Shown piece by piece: positions 28,179-36,931 of a stretch of DNA of 64,000 bases; the stretch's first letter is position 1; each line of letters opens with the position of its first letter. Below the pieces are notes generated by a model. That model searched no databases. It saw nothing but the letters and a program-made list of their open reading frames with translations, and was not told where the DNA came from. The stretch is taken from the NCBI RefSeq assembly GCF_023094245.1, contig NZ_JALMEW010000004.1, positions 310,001-374,000 on the forward strand. Direction: 5' to 3'. Both the position numbers and the translations under genes were made by a program. The stretch is from Halomonas getboli. Its GTDB lineage: Bacteria > Pseudomonadota > Gammaproteobacteria > Pseudomonadales > Halomonadaceae.

Positions 28179-29435
28179 ATGCCCTCACGCCGCTCGCCGA
28201 CACGCTGGCCCCCTTTTCTGCCGCTGCTGCTGGGCGCGGCGCTGTCGCTCGCCGGTGCGCTGACCGCGCCCCAGGCCAGCGCTCAGCCGGCGCCGGGGAC
28301 CGCATCCTGGGACGACGTCGAGGCGGAGGCCCAGGGCCAGACCGTGTACTGGAACGCCTGGGGCGGCGACGCCACCATCAATCGCTACATCGACTGGGTC
28401 GCCAAGCAGATGGGCGAGCGCTTCGACCTGGAGGTCGTGCACGTCAAGCTCGATGACGCCGCCGCCGCGGTGTCGCGGGTGATCGCCGAGAAGTCGGCCG
28501 GCAACGTCGATGATGGCGCCATCGACCTGGTGTGGATCAACGGCGAGAACTTCGCCGCCATGAAGCGCCACGAGCTGCTCTACGGCCCCTTCGCCTCGCG
28601 CCTGCCGAACTTCGCCCTGACCGCCCCGGAGGCCAATCCCGAGGTCATCACCGACTTCACCCTGCCCACCGAGGGCTTCGAGGCGCCCTGGGGCAAGGCC
28701 CAGCTGACCTTCTACTTCGATGCCGAGCGCGTCGAGGCGCCGCCGGGCAGCATGGCCGCGCTGCTCGACTGGGCCCGCGCCCACCCCGGGCGCTTCACCT
28801 ATCCGCTGGTGCCGGACTTCCTGGGCAGCACCTTCCTCAAGCAGGCGCTGATCGAGCTGACCGAGGACCCGAGCGTGCTGGCCGAGCCGGCCTCGGCCCA
28901 CGACGTGGCGGCGGTGACCGCCCCGCTGTGGGACTTCCTCGACGCTTTGCACCCGCACCTGTGGCGCGAAGGCCGCGACTTCCCCAGCGGCGGCCCCGAG
29001 CTCAAGCGGCTGATGGGCGACGGCGAGCTGTCGCTGGCCTTCACCTTCAACCCGTCCGAGCCCGCCGCCGCGGTGGCCGTCCATCGGCTGCCGCCGAGCA
29101 CCCGCAGCTACGTGCTCGACGACGGCACGCTGGGCAACGTGCACTTCGTGGCGATTCCTTTCAACGCCGCTCACAAGGCCGGAGCCATGGTGCTGGCCAA
29201 CTTCCTGCTCTCGCCCGAGGCTCAGGCCCGCAAGCAGGACATCGACGTCTGGGGCGATCCCACGGTGCTCGACATGGAGGCCCTCACGCCCGAGCAGCGC
29301 GCGGCCTTCGAGGTCGACGACGCCTCCTCCGCCCGGCTGCCGCCCGAGGCGCTGGGACGGCTGCTGCCCGAGCCGCACCCCAGCTGGACGGAGGCCCTGG
29401 AGGCGGGCTGGCAGGCGCGCTATGGCGACGGCTGA
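28179..29435 (+). CDS. ynjB: YnjB-type ABC substrate-binding protein
   Basis: Periplasmic binding protein, 418 residues. The signal peptide is at residues 1-35 (PFLPLLLGAALSLAGALTAP, cleavage after ASA). The mature part begins with QTVYWNAWGGDATINRYIDWVAKQ cut at GGD, then IDLVWINGENFAAMKRHELLYGPF and FEAPWGKAQLTFYFD, all characteristic of the YnjB family. AAGGAA precedes the ATG by eight bases. YnjBCD of E. coli resembles thiamine and sulfate/tungstate importers, but the solute has not been established to my knowledge. Confidence 0.88.
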   Translation: MPSRRSPTRWPPFLPLLLGAALSLAGALTAPQASAQPAPGTASWDDVEAEAQGQTVYWNAWGGDATINRYIDWVAKQMGERFDLEVVHVKLDDAAAAVSRVIAEKSAGNVDDGAIDLVWINGENFAAMKRHELLYGPFASRLPNFALTAPEANPEVITDFTLPTEGFEAPWGKAQLTFYFDAERVEAPPGSMAALLDWARAHPGRFTYPLVPDFLGSTFLKQALIELTEDPSVLAEPASAHDVAAVTAPLWDFLDALHPHLWREGRDFPSGGPELKRLMGDGELSLAFTFNPSEPAAAVAVHRLPPSTRSYVLDDGTLGNVHFVAIPFNAAHKAGAMVLANFLLSPEAQARKQDIDVWGDPTVLDMEALTPEQRAAFEVDDASSARLPPEALGRLLPEPHPSWTEALEAGWQARYGDG

Positions 29436-29477
29436 GCCGGCAGACGCCTCCCGGATCTCGAGCTGGGGCTGGAGCCG

Positions 29478-31178
29478 ATGACGCCGTTCGAGCGGGCGAT
29501 CCGCCCCTTCCCGGGCCTGACCCTGGCGCTGCTGAGCCTGCCGGTGGCGGCGGGGCTCGTCGGCGTGGTGGCGCCGGCCTTCGGCTGGCTGCCTGCGTTG
29601 GGCGGCGAGACCCTGACGCTCTCCCCCTGGCGCGCCCTCCTGCAGGCTCCGGGCCTGGCCGACATGCTGTGCCTGAGCCTGGTCACCGGGCTCGCCAGCA
29701 GCGTGATCGCGCTCGCCATCGTGACGCTGTTTCTCGGCGCCTTCCTCGGCACCCGCCCCTTGCGCTGGGTGCAGCGCCTGCTGGCGCCGCTGCTGGCGGT
29801 GCCCCATGCCGCCGCGGCCATCGGCCTGGCCTTCCTGCTCGCCCCCTCGGGGCTCGCCAGCCGACTGGTCTCGCCCTGGGCGAGCGGCTGGGAGCAGCCG
29901 CCAGACTACCTGTTTCCCGGCGACCCGGCAGGGCTAGCGCTGATCGCCGGGCTGGTGCTCAAGGAGGTGCCCTTCCTGCTGCTGATGAGCCTCGCCGCCC
30001 TGCCCCAGTGCCGCGCCGAGGAGCGCCTCCGAGTCGCGCGATCACTGGGCTACGGGCGGCTCAACGCCTTCCTGCGCGCGGTGCTGCCGGGGCTCTATCC
30101 GCTGATCCGCCTGCCGGTCTATGCGGTGATCGCCTTCGCCGGCTCGACGGTGGACGTGGCGATCATCCTCGGCCCCTCGACGCCGCCGACGCTGGCCGTG
30201 GCGGTGGTGCGCTGGCTGAACGATCCCGACCTGGCGCTGCGCTTCCAGGCCTCGGCCGCGGCCCTGCTGCAGCTCGGCGTCACCGCCCTGTCGCTGCTGG
30301 CCTGGTGGCTGGCCGAGCGGCTGGTGGCTAGGCTCGCCGCCGGCTGGCTGATCGGCGGCGTACGCGCCCGCGGCGAGCGGCTCGGGCGCACGCTGGCCGC
30401 CGGGCTCACCGCGCTCTCGATCCTGATGCTGGGCGCCAGCCTCCTGGGACTGTTGCTGTGGTCGCTGGCCGGCTGGTGGCCCTTTCCCGCCGCCTGGCCC
30501 TCGCCGATGACACTCGACGCCTGGCGCCAGGGACTCGCGTCTGGCGCCACGCCGCTGGCCCACACCGCGAGTCTGGGGCTCGCCTCGACCCTGCTGGCGC
30601 TGGCGCTCGCGATCGGCTGCCTGGAGGCCGAGGCCCTGCGCCGCAGAACGCTCGCGCCGAGGACGCAGCTGATCCTCTACCTGCCGCTGCTGGTGCCGCC
30701 GGTGGCCTTCCTCTACGGCCTGGTGCAGTGGCAGGCCCAACTGGGGCTGGCCGCCGGCTGGCTGGCGGCGGCGTTGGGCCATGCTTTGTTCGTGCTGCCC
30801 TATGTGTTCCTGACGCTTGCCGAGAGCTATCGACGGCTCGACCCGCGCTGGGGCCAGGTCGCCGCCGCGCTCGGCGCCTCGAAGGCGCGCGTGTTCTGGC
30901 GGGTGAGGCTGCCGCTGCTGGCCGCGCCGATCGGCGCAGCCGCCGCGGTGGGCTTCGCCGTCAGCGTCGGTCAGTATCTGCCGACCCTGCTGCTCGGCGG
31001 CGGCCGGCTGGCGACTCTGACCACCGAGGCGGTGAGCCTGGCCAGCGGCGGCGACCGCCGCCTGACCGCGGTCTTCGCGCTGGGCCAGCTGGCGCTGCCG
31101 GCGCTGGGCTTCATCCTGGCCGCCGGCCTGCCGCGGTGGCTGTTTCACCATCGCGTTTCTGATTCCACCGCGACATGA
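29478..31178 (+). CDS. ynjC: YnjC-type double ABC permease
   Basis: A 566-residue inner-membrane protein with two binding-protein-dependent permease domains (about 55-275 and 330-555). EAA-type loops are RLRVARSLGYGRLNAFLRAVLPGLYP and QVAAALGASKARVFWRVRLPLLAAP cut by conserved Gly. About 12 membrane segments are seen. The start is the first ATG after ynjB, with GGAG four bases upstream. It overlaps ynjD by four bases. Confidence 0.88.
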   Translation: MTPFERAIRPFPGLTLALLSLPVAAGLVGVVAPAFGWLPALGGETLTLSPWRALLQAPGLADMLCLSLVTGLASSVIALAIVTLFLGAFLGTRPLRWVQRLLAPLLAVPHAAAAIGLAFLLAPSGLASRLVSPWASGWEQPPDYLFPGDPAGLALIAGLVLKEVPFLLLMSLAALPQCRAEERLRVARSLGYGRLNAFLRAVLPGLYPLIRLPVYAVIAFAGSTVDVAIILGPSTPPTLAVAVVRWLNDPDLALRFQASAAALLQLGVTALSLLAWWLAERLVARLAAGWLIGGVRARGERLGRTLAAGLTALSILMLGASLLGLLLWSLAGWWPFPAAWPSPMTLDAWRQGLASGATPLAHTASLGLASTLLALALAIGCLEAEALRRRTLAPRTQLILYLPLLVPPVAFLYGLVQWQAQLGLAAGWLAAALGHALFVLPYVFLTLAESYRRLDPRWGQVAAALGASKARVFWRVRLPLLAAPIGAAAAVGFAVSVGQYLPTLLLGGGRLATLTTEAVSLASGGDRRLTAVFALGQLALPALGFILAAGLPRWLFHHRVSDSTAT

Positions 31179-31837
31179 GCCACGCCATGCCCGAACCGAG
31201 CCCGCTGATCCTCGACGACGTCGTCATCACACGGAGCGGCCGCCCGCTGGTGGCCGTGGACGCCCGCATCGCCCCCGGCGAGGTGCTGACCCTCATGGGC
31301 CCTTCGGGCGTCGGCAAGTCGACCCTGCTGGCCCAGGTCGCCGGCTTCCTCGCGCCGGCCTTCGAGGCCGGCGGGCGCATCCGGCTGGGTGACGACGACC
31401 TGACGGACGCGCCGCCGGAGCGGCGCCGGCTGGGGCTGCTGTTCCAGGACCCGCTGCTGTTCCCCCACTTGAGCGTGGGCGGCAACCTGGCCTTCGGGCT
31501 GCCCGCCGGCGACGGCCGGGCCGAGCGACGCCGGCGGGTGGACGCGGCGCTGACCGATATCGGGCTGTCCGGCTTCGCCGACCGCGACCCGGAGACGCTC
31601 TCCGGCGGCCAGCGCGCCCGGGTGGCGCTGATGCGGGTGCTGCTGGCCGAGCCACGGGCGATGCTGCTCGACGAACCCTTCTCGCGGCTCGACGCGGCGC
31701 TGCGCGACGAGATGCGCCGGCTGGTGTTCGCTCGCGTGCGCGAGCGGGGCCTGCCGACCCTGATGGTGACCCACGACCGGGAAGACGCCGAGGCCGCCGG
31801 CGGACGCGTGATCACGCTCACGGCGCCCGGGCACTAG
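31175..31837 (+). CDS. ynjD: YnjD-type ABC ATP-binding protein
   Basis: A 220-residue ATPase of the same importer. Walker A is GPSGVGKST, the Q-loop FQDPLLFPHLSVGGNLAFGLP, the signature LSGGQRARVALMRVLL, Walker B MLLDEPFSRLD, and the switch is TLMVTHDREDAEA. It starts inside the ynjC stop (ATGA). The sigma-factor gene begins 40 bases after it on the same strand. Confidence 0.93.
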   Translation: MSHAMPEPSPLILDDVVITRSGRPLVAVDARIAPGEVLTLMGPSGVGKSTLLAQVAGFLAPAFEAGGRIRLGDDDLTDAPPERRRLGLLFQDPLLFPHLSVGGNLAFGLPAGDGRAERRRRVDAALTDIGLSGFADRDPETLSGGQRARVALMRVLLAEPRAMLLDEPFSRLDAALRDEMRRLVFARVRERGLPTLMVTHDREDAEAAGGRVITLTAPGH

Positions 31838-31877
31838 GCTGGGAACATGACGAGGACATGGACGACGAGGAGACACG

Positions 31878-32516
31878 GTGACCGCTCATTCCGATCCGGC
31901 CGACCACGAGTTCCCCGATAAGGAGCGCCCCCATGAGGAGCGCTCCGACGAGGAACGCCGACAGCGCCTGGCCGCGGTGCGCCCGCGCCTGGTGTCCTTC
32001 GCGCTGATGCATCTGCGCGATCGCACCCAGGCCGAGGACGCCGTGCAGGAGGCGCTGGCCGCGGCGCTGGAGAAGAACGCCAGCTTCCGCGGCCGGTCCG
32101 GCTACGAGACCTGGGTGTTCGGCATCCTCAAGCACAAGATCCTCGACCTGATGCGCGCCCAGCAGCGCCAGGGCCGCTGGACGCCGCTGGAGGACGAAGA
32201 CACCGACGACGCCGTCGACCGCCAGTTCCACCGCGACGGCCACTGGAATCTCGAGGCCCGACCACGCAGCTGGGGCGAGCCGGAGGCGACCTTCGAGAGC
32301 GAGCGTTTCTGGCGTGTCTTCGACGCCTGCATGATCGCCCTGCCGGAGCACCTCGCCCGGGTGTTCTCGCTGCGCGAGCTGATGGGGCTGTCCACCGACG
32401 AGATCTGCCGGACGGTGGGCATCGGGGAGAGCAACTGCTGGGTGATGCTGCACCGCGCCCGCCTGCGCCTGCGGGCCTGTCTCGAGCGCGGCTGGCTTGA
32501 GGAGGACACCCCATGA
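31878..32516 (+). CDS. ECF-type sigma-70 family sigma factor
   Basis: A 212-residue alternative sigma factor. Region 2 (about 35-100) reads VSFALMHLRDRTQAEDAVQEALAAAL and YETWVFGILKHKILDLMRAQ. Region 4 (about 145-205) reads LPEHLARVFSLRELMGLSTDEICRTVGIGESNCWVMLHRARLRLRACLE cut at several conserved Leu. The GTG start has GAGGAG five bases upstream and an acidic 30-residue N-terminal tail. It lies 40 bases after ynjD, so it may be co-transcribed. Its partner follows with a four-base overlap. Confidence 0.88.
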   Translation: MTAHSDPADHEFPDKERPHEERSDEERRQRLAAVRPRLVSFALMHLRDRTQAEDAVQEALAAALEKNASFRGRSGYETWVFGILKHKILDLMRAQQRQGRWTPLEDEDTDDAVDRQFHRDGHWNLEARPRSWGEPEATFESERFWRVFDACMIALPEHLARVFSLRELMGLSTDEICRTVGIGESNCWVMLHRARLRLRACLERGWLEEDTP

Positions 32517-32704
32517 TGAAGTGCAAGCAGGCCACGCGCCTGATGTCGCTCGCGCTCGACCGGCCGCTGACCCGGAGCGAGCGGCTGTCGCTGCGGTTTC
32601 ATCTGGCGATCTGCGGCGCCTGCCGGCGTTGTGAGCGACAGTTCACGCTGCTGCACCGGGTCGGCGAGCGCTACCGACCCGGCGACGATCACGACACCAG
32701 GTAG
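32513..32704 (+). CDS. Small zinc-finger anti-sigma-like protein
   Basis: A 63-residue protein with the ZAS motif FHLAICGACRRC (His-X3-Cys-X2-Cys plus one Cys), as in zf-HC2 anti-sigma factors. There is no membrane segment, so it would act as a soluble sensor. It starts in the ATGATG that includes the sigma-factor stop. The last 16 bases overlap the end of the convergent dehalogenase gene. It is the likely inhibitor of the adjacent sigma factor; the signal is unknown. Confidence 0.82.
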   Translation: MMKCKQATRLMSLALDRPLTRSERLSLRFHLAICGACRRCERQFTLLHRVGERYRPGDDHDTR

Positions 32705-33366
32705 TCGGCCAGCGCCTCCAGGTCGGCCACGGTGACGTCCGGCTCGATGCCCCAGGGGTCGAACGGCGCCTCGGGATTGCGCCGCACCCAGGCCGCATGG
32801 AGGCCGGCATGGCGCGCGCCGATCACGTCGAAGGGATTGCTGGAGACCAGCCAGGTGTCGGCCGATTCGGCCTCGAGGCGCTGGCGCAGATGGAAGTAGA
32901 CCGCCGGATCGGGCTTGAAGCGCTTCACCTCGTCGACGCTGACGATCTCCTCGAAGCGGTCGCGCAGCCCGGCCGCGGAGAGCAGCCGGGTCACCGCCTC
33001 CTGGCTGCCGTTGGAGAAGGCCACGCAGCTGACGCCGGCCTCGGCCAGCCGCGCCAGCGCCTGCTCGGCCTCGGGGAAGGCCGGCAGTCGGCCGTAGCTG
33101 CCCATCAGGTGATCCTTGTCGGCCTCGGAGAGCCGGGTCTGGAGCGCGCGATCGGTGTACTCCAGCGCCTCGCGGGTGCAGCGGGCGAAGTCCACGTAGG
33201 CGCCCATCAGCCCGCGACGGAAGCTGTACTCGAGCTGCTTGTCGCGCCAGCGGCGCGAGAACTCGGCCGCCCGCGACGGCTCGTCGAGGCGTTCCTCCAG
33301 TTCGGTGACCACCCCATGGGTGTCGATCAGGGTGCCATAGACATCGAAGGCCAGTAGCGTCGCCAT
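32689..33366 (-). CDS. Haloacid dehalogenase type II
   Basis: A 225-residue HAD-fold hydrolase of the L-2-haloacid dehalogenase family. The nucleophile Asp9 lies in LAFDVYGTLIDT (motif I), Ser in VAFSNGSQEAV (motif II), Lys in VKRFKPDPAVYFHL (motif III) and Asp in SSNPFDVIGARHAG (motif IV). The start has GGAGGAAG upstream. It converges on the anti-sigma gene with a 16-base overlap. Phosphatase activity is possible in the family, but the type II motifs favour C-halogen cleavage. Confidence 0.9.
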   Translation of the reverse strand: MATLLAFDVYGTLIDTHGVVTELEERLDEPSRAAEFSRRWRDKQLEYSFRRGLMGAYVDFARCTREALEYTDRALQTRLSEADKDHLMGSYGRLPAFPEAEQALARLAEAGVSCVAFSNGSQEAVTRLLSAAGLRDRFEEIVSVDEVKRFKPDPAVYFHLRQRLEAESADTWLVSSNPFDVIGARHAGLHAAWVRRNPEAPFDPWGIEPDVTVADLEALADYLVS

Positions 33367-33439
33367 GGGCGTCTTCCTCCACACGATAAACCTTTCCAAG
33401 ACTGGGCCAGCATCGGGCCGGGCACAAGGGGACGAAGGG

Positions 33440-33512
33440 GGAAGGAGTGAGATGCGAGGTGCGAGGGGCGAGGTGCGAGGGGGAAGGAGACGAGGGGCGA
33501 GGGGCGAGGGAA
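33440..33512. repeat. Purine-rich G-tract tandem repeat
   Basis: About seven imperfect copies of a GCGAGG(G/T)G unit (for example GCGAGGTGCGAGGGGCGAGG) give one almost purely purine strand with five runs of three or more G. It lies between the dehalogenase start and the doeD terminator. It could form a G-quadruplex on the plus strand. No coding signal is seen in 33367-33567. Confidence 0.7.
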
Positions 33513-33524
33513 GCGTCAACGAGA

Positions 33525-33549
33525 AACGCCGCGGCGAGGCCGCGGCGTT
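33525..33549 (-). terminator. Hairpin at the end of the doe cluster
   Basis: AACGCCGCGGC (33525-33535) and its exact complement (33539-33549) enclose three bases, 19 bases after the doeD stop. There is only a weak T run on the minus strand, so termination may be partial. Confidence 0.6.
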
Positions 33550-33567
33550 CGTGGAAGGCGAGCGCGA

Positions 33568-34977
33568 TCAGGCGGTCTGCAGCACGCCTTCGCGGACCAG
33601 CTCGTCGGTGACCTTGTTCACCGCGCGCTCGGTGCGAGCGATGATCTCGTCGATCTCGTCTCGAGTGGCGACCAGCGGCGGGGCGAAGCCGAGGATGTCA
33701 CCCTGCGGCATGGCGCGGGCGATCAGGTTCTCCTCGAGGGCGGCGGCGGCGATGCGCGGCGCGACCTTGAGCGACGGGTCGAAGTGGGCGCGCTTCTCCG
33801 GATCGGCGGAGAACTCCAGCGAGGCCAGCATGCCGACGCCGCGCGCCTGGCCGACGATCGGGTGGTCGCCGAAGGTAGCGGCCATGCGTTGCTGCAGGTA
33901 GGCGCCGGTCTCGGCGGCGTTGGCGGTCAGGCCCTCACGCTCGATGATCTCCAGGTTGGCCAGGCCGGCGGCGCAGCCCAGGGCGTGGCCGGAATAGGTC
34001 CAGCCGTGGCCGATCGGACCATATTCGCCGGTGCCCTGCTCCAGCACCCGCCACACGCGGTCGCCGACGATCACCGCGGACAGCGGCTGATAGGCGCTGG
34101 TCAGGCCCTTGGCGGTGGTCATCAGGTCCGGCTTGATGCCGTAGTGGTGGCTGCCGAAGTCGGCACCGATGCGCCCGAAGCCGCACACCACCTCGTCGGC
34201 GATCAGCAGCACGTCGTACTTCGCCAGCACGGCCTGGATCTCGTCCCAGTAGCCTTCCGGCGGCGGCACGATGCCGCCGGTGCCGAGCACCGGCTCGCCG
34301 ATGAAGGCGGCCACGGTGTCCGGGCCCTCGGCCAGGATCATCTCCTCGAGCTTGCTCGCGCAGTGCCTGGAGAACTCGCGCTCGGTCATGCCTTCCTGCT
34401 CGGCGGCGCGGTGATAGTAATACGGCGCCTCGGTGTGCAGGATGCCGTTCATCGGCAGGTCGAACTGGTCGTGGAAGGCCTTGAGACCGGTCAGCGAGCC
34501 GGTGGCGATGCCGGAGCCGTGGTAGCCACGCATGCGCGAGATGACCTTCTTCTTCTGCGGACGACCGAGCACGTTGTTGTAGTAGCGCACGATCTTGAGC
34601 TGGGTCTCGTTGGCATCGGAGCCGGACATGCCGTAGTAGACCTTGGACATGCCGGGGCCGGCCAGCTCGAGGATCTTCTCGGACAGGGCGATCTGCGGCT
34701 CGTTCGAGTGCCCCACATAGGTGTGGTAGTACGACATCTCGAGGGCCTGCTGATAGATGGCCTCGGCCACCTCGGTGCGGCCATAGCCGATGTTGACGCA
34801 GTACAGGCCGGCGAAGCCGTCGATGAACTCGCGGCCGTCCTTGTCGACGATATGGATGCCCTTGCCGCCGGTGATCACGCGGCCCGGCGCGTCGCCGTGG
34901 GCGAAGTCGCGCAGGTGGGTGGAGGCGTGGAAGGTCACCTTGCGGTCGCGATCGATCAGATCCTGATGGGTGGTCAT
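33568..34977 (-). CDS. doeD: L-2,4-diaminobutyrate transaminase (class III aminotransferase)
   Basis: Converts L-2,4-diaminobutyrate, from ectoine breakdown, to aspartate semialdehyde. The protein has 469 residues. The PLP lysine is Lys290 (MTTAKGLTSAYQP). Others are the phosphate-binding GMSGSDANETQLK, LLIADEVVCGFGR with the PLP-ring Asp, and GWTYSGHALGCAAGL. It is the last gene of the doe locus; doeC lies 289 bases upstream, with a family 2 repeat in between. Assignment rests on family and context; related omega-transaminases have other substrates. Confidence 0.88.
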   Translation of the reverse strand: MTTHQDLIDRDRKVTFHASTHLRDFAHGDAPGRVITGGKGIHIVDKDGREFIDGFAGLYCVNIGYGRTEVAEAIYQQALEMSYYHTYVGHSNEPQIALSEKILELAGPGMSKVYYGMSGSDANETQLKIVRYYNNVLGRPQKKKVISRMRGYHGSGIATGSLTGLKAFHDQFDLPMNGILHTEAPYYYHRAAEQEGMTEREFSRHCASKLEEMILAEGPDTVAAFIGEPVLGTGGIVPPPEGYWDEIQAVLAKYDVLLIADEVVCGFGRIGADFGSHHYGIKPDLMTTAKGLTSAYQPLSAVIVGDRVWRVLEQGTGEYGPIGHGWTYSGHALGCAAGLANLEIIEREGLTANAAETGAYLQQRMAATFGDHPIVGQARGVGMLASLEFSADPEKRAHFDPSLKVAPRIAAAALEENLIARAMPQGDILGFAPPLVATRDEIDEIIARTERAVNKVTDELVREGVLQTA

Positions 34978-35128
34978 GCGTGTCTCCAGTTAGGCTCCCC
35001 GACTCCGGCGGGGAGGATGTTCGTCGTTCGTTATGTCAGGACCGGCCACCGCCGGTCCTCTGTTCCTGAACCCGCGCCGCTCGGGCACGGGTTGCTGAAA
35101 AACTTCTGCCTCAATACAAGAGAGCTCT

Positions 35129-35250
35129 GCGAGCGACGACCAGACAAGGCGGATCCTGGAGAGAACAGCGGAGTTTACGTTCTGTAAATGAGCATGTTCG
35201 ATCGGACTCGCGCCCGAGACAGGATCCAACGACGTATGGTCGAGCGCAGC
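35129..35250 (+). repeat. Structured intergenic repeat, family 2, copy B
   Basis: Lies between doeC and doeD. Conserved blocks GCGAGCGACG, CAGACAAGGC, GCGGAGTTTACG, GTAAATGAGCAT, CGTATGG and CGAGCGCAGC are present. The inner arms here are GGATCCTG and CAGGATCC, a different sequence from copies A, C and D but again complementary. The rest of the gap 34978-35266 holds no gene. Confidence 0.78.
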
Positions 35251-35266
35251 AGGCTCCCGGATAAAG

Positions 35267-36748
35267 CTAGCTCCCGGAAACGGAACCCAGGGCGCCGAGA
35301 CAGTAGTACTTCGTCTCCAGATACTCGTCGATGCCGGTCACGCCGCCCTCACGGCCCAGGCCCGACTGCTTGACGCCGCCGAAGGGCACCGGCGGGCCGG
35401 TCATCTTCACCGAGTTGACCGAGACCATGCCGTACTCCAGCGCCCGCAGCAGCTTCCAGATGCGGCGGATGTCATGGGTATAGACATAGGCCGCCAGGCC
35501 GTACTCGGTGTCGTTAGCCATCGCAATGACCTCGTCGTCGTCGCGGTAGGCGGTGATGCCCGCTACCGGGGCGAAGTTCTCCTCGCGCCAGACCTTCATC
35601 TGCGGCGTCACCCCGGTCAGCAGGGTCGGCATGAAGAAGTTCTCGCCCGGCGCCTGATTCTGGTCGCCGGCCACCAGACTGGCGCCGCGGGAGACGGCGT
35701 CGTCGACGATGGACGCGGCCTTCTCCACCGCCTGGCGGTGGATCAGCGGACCCAGGTCGACCTCGCCGTCCAGGCCGTTGCCCACGGTCAGCGCCGCCAT
35801 GCGCTCGGCGAACTGCTCGACGAAGTCGTCGTGGATCGATTCGTGCACCAGGATGCGGTTGGCCGCCAGGCAGTCCTGACCGGCGGTCTGGAACTTGGCC
35901 GCCACCGCAGCAAAGGCCGCTTCCTTGGGGTCCATGTCCGGGCCGACGATGAAGGGCGCGTTGCCGCCGAGCTCCAGCGACACCCGCTTGACGGTGTGGG
36001 CGCACTGCTCGATCAGCAGCCGGCCGACGCGGGTGGAGCCGGTGAACGACAGCGCCTTGATGCGATCCTCATCGCACAAGAGCTTCGAGACCTCGGCGGC
36101 GTCGCCCAGCACCACGTTGAAGATGCCGGCCGGGATGCCGGCCCGCTCGGCCAGTTCGGCCAGCGCCAGCGCCGAGAACGGCGTCTCGTGGGCCGGCTTG
36201 ACGATCACCGGGCAGCCGGCGGCCATGGCGGCGGCGGCCTTGCGGGTGATCATCGCCAGCGGGAAGTTCCATGGCGTGATCAGCGCGGCGATGCCCACCG
36301 GCTCCTTGAGCGTGCCGAGCGCAGCGTTGGGGATGTGGCTGGGGATGGTCTCGCCGAAGGTACGCTTGCCCTCCTCGGCGAACCAGCGCACGAAGCTGGC
36401 GCCGTACTCGACCTCGCCGCGGGCGTCCGGCAGCGGCTTGCCCTGCTCGCGGGTCATGATCAGCGCCAGATCCTCGCGGTGGGCCTGCAGCAGGTCGTAC
36501 CAGGCCAGCAGGCGCTCGCAGCGTTCGTCGGCGCGCAGCGCCCGCCAGTGCACGTAGGCCGCCTCGGCGGCGTCCACGGCGGCAGTGATCTGGGCCGGCT
36601 CGAGCAGCGGAATATGGCCCAGCAACTCGCCGGTGGCCGGATCGACGACCGCGTCCTCGCGGCCCTCGTCGCCGTGGGTCCATTTGCCGTCGACATAGGC
36701 GTACTGCCGGAACAGGCGCGGGTCGTCGAGCATGTTGGACAGCGTCAT
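35267..36748 (-). CDS. doeC: Aldehyde dehydrogenase oxidising aspartate semialdehyde
   Basis: NAD(P)-dependent dehydrogenase, 493 residues, of the succinate-semialdehyde dehydrogenase group. In the doe pathway it makes aspartate from the aldehyde produced by DoeD. The catalytic Cys is Cys293 (TAGQDCLAANRIL) and the Glu lies in VSLELGGNAPFIV. The cofactor segment is TPWNFPLAMITRKAAAA, with SFTGSTRVGRLL. The start has GGGGAGGTG five to six bases upstream. It stays clearly closer to GabD-type enzymes than to Asd, as expected for DoeC. Confidence 0.9.
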   Translation of the reverse strand: MTLSNMLDDPRLFRQYAYVDGKWTHGDEGREDAVVDPATGELLGHIPLLEPAQITAAVDAAEAAYVHWRALRADERCERLLAWYDLLQAHREDLALIMTREQGKPLPDARGEVEYGASFVRWFAEEGKRTFGETIPSHIPNAALGTLKEPVGIAALITPWNFPLAMITRKAAAAMAAGCPVIVKPAHETPFSALALAELAERAGIPAGIFNVVLGDAAEVSKLLCDEDRIKALSFTGSTRVGRLLIEQCAHTVKRVSLELGGNAPFIVGPDMDPKEAAFAAVAAKFQTAGQDCLAANRILVHESIHDDFVEQFAERMAALTVGNGLDGEVDLGPLIHRQAVEKAASIVDDAVSRGASLVAGDQNQAPGENFFMPTLLTGVTPQMKVWREENFAPVAGITAYRDDDEVIAMANDTEYGLAAYVYTHDIRRIWKLLRALEYGMVSVNSVKMTGPPVPFGGVKQSGLGREGGVTGIDEYLETKYYCLGALGSVSGS

Positions 36749-36866
36749 AAGCACCTCCCCTGAAACGCCGATGCAGGATCGTATCGGCGATGACATGGCT
36801 CCGCGGCGGTTGCCGCGTGATGGTGTCAGGGTAAGGCAGGAAGGCGGGCGGGAGTTTTTGAAGTCA

Positions 36867-36902
36867 GGCGCCGGGAACGAGGCGATTTTTCGTTCCGGCG
36901 CC
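36867..36902. repeat. Inverted repeat between doeC and the decarboxylase gene
   Basis: GGCGCCGGGAACG (36867-36879) and CGTTCCGGCGCC (36891-36902) pair with one bulged G. It lies 30 bases after the decarboxylase stop. A T run follows on the plus strand only, so its role as a minus-strand terminator is doubtful. Confidence 0.5.
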
Positions 36903-36931
36903 GTAGAGTTGCGATTTTTTTTGTGCCGCCT

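Noticed and set aside
33440..33512. CRISPR array
   Set aside because: The G-rich units are only about 9 bases, touching each other without spacers, and no cas genes are present.
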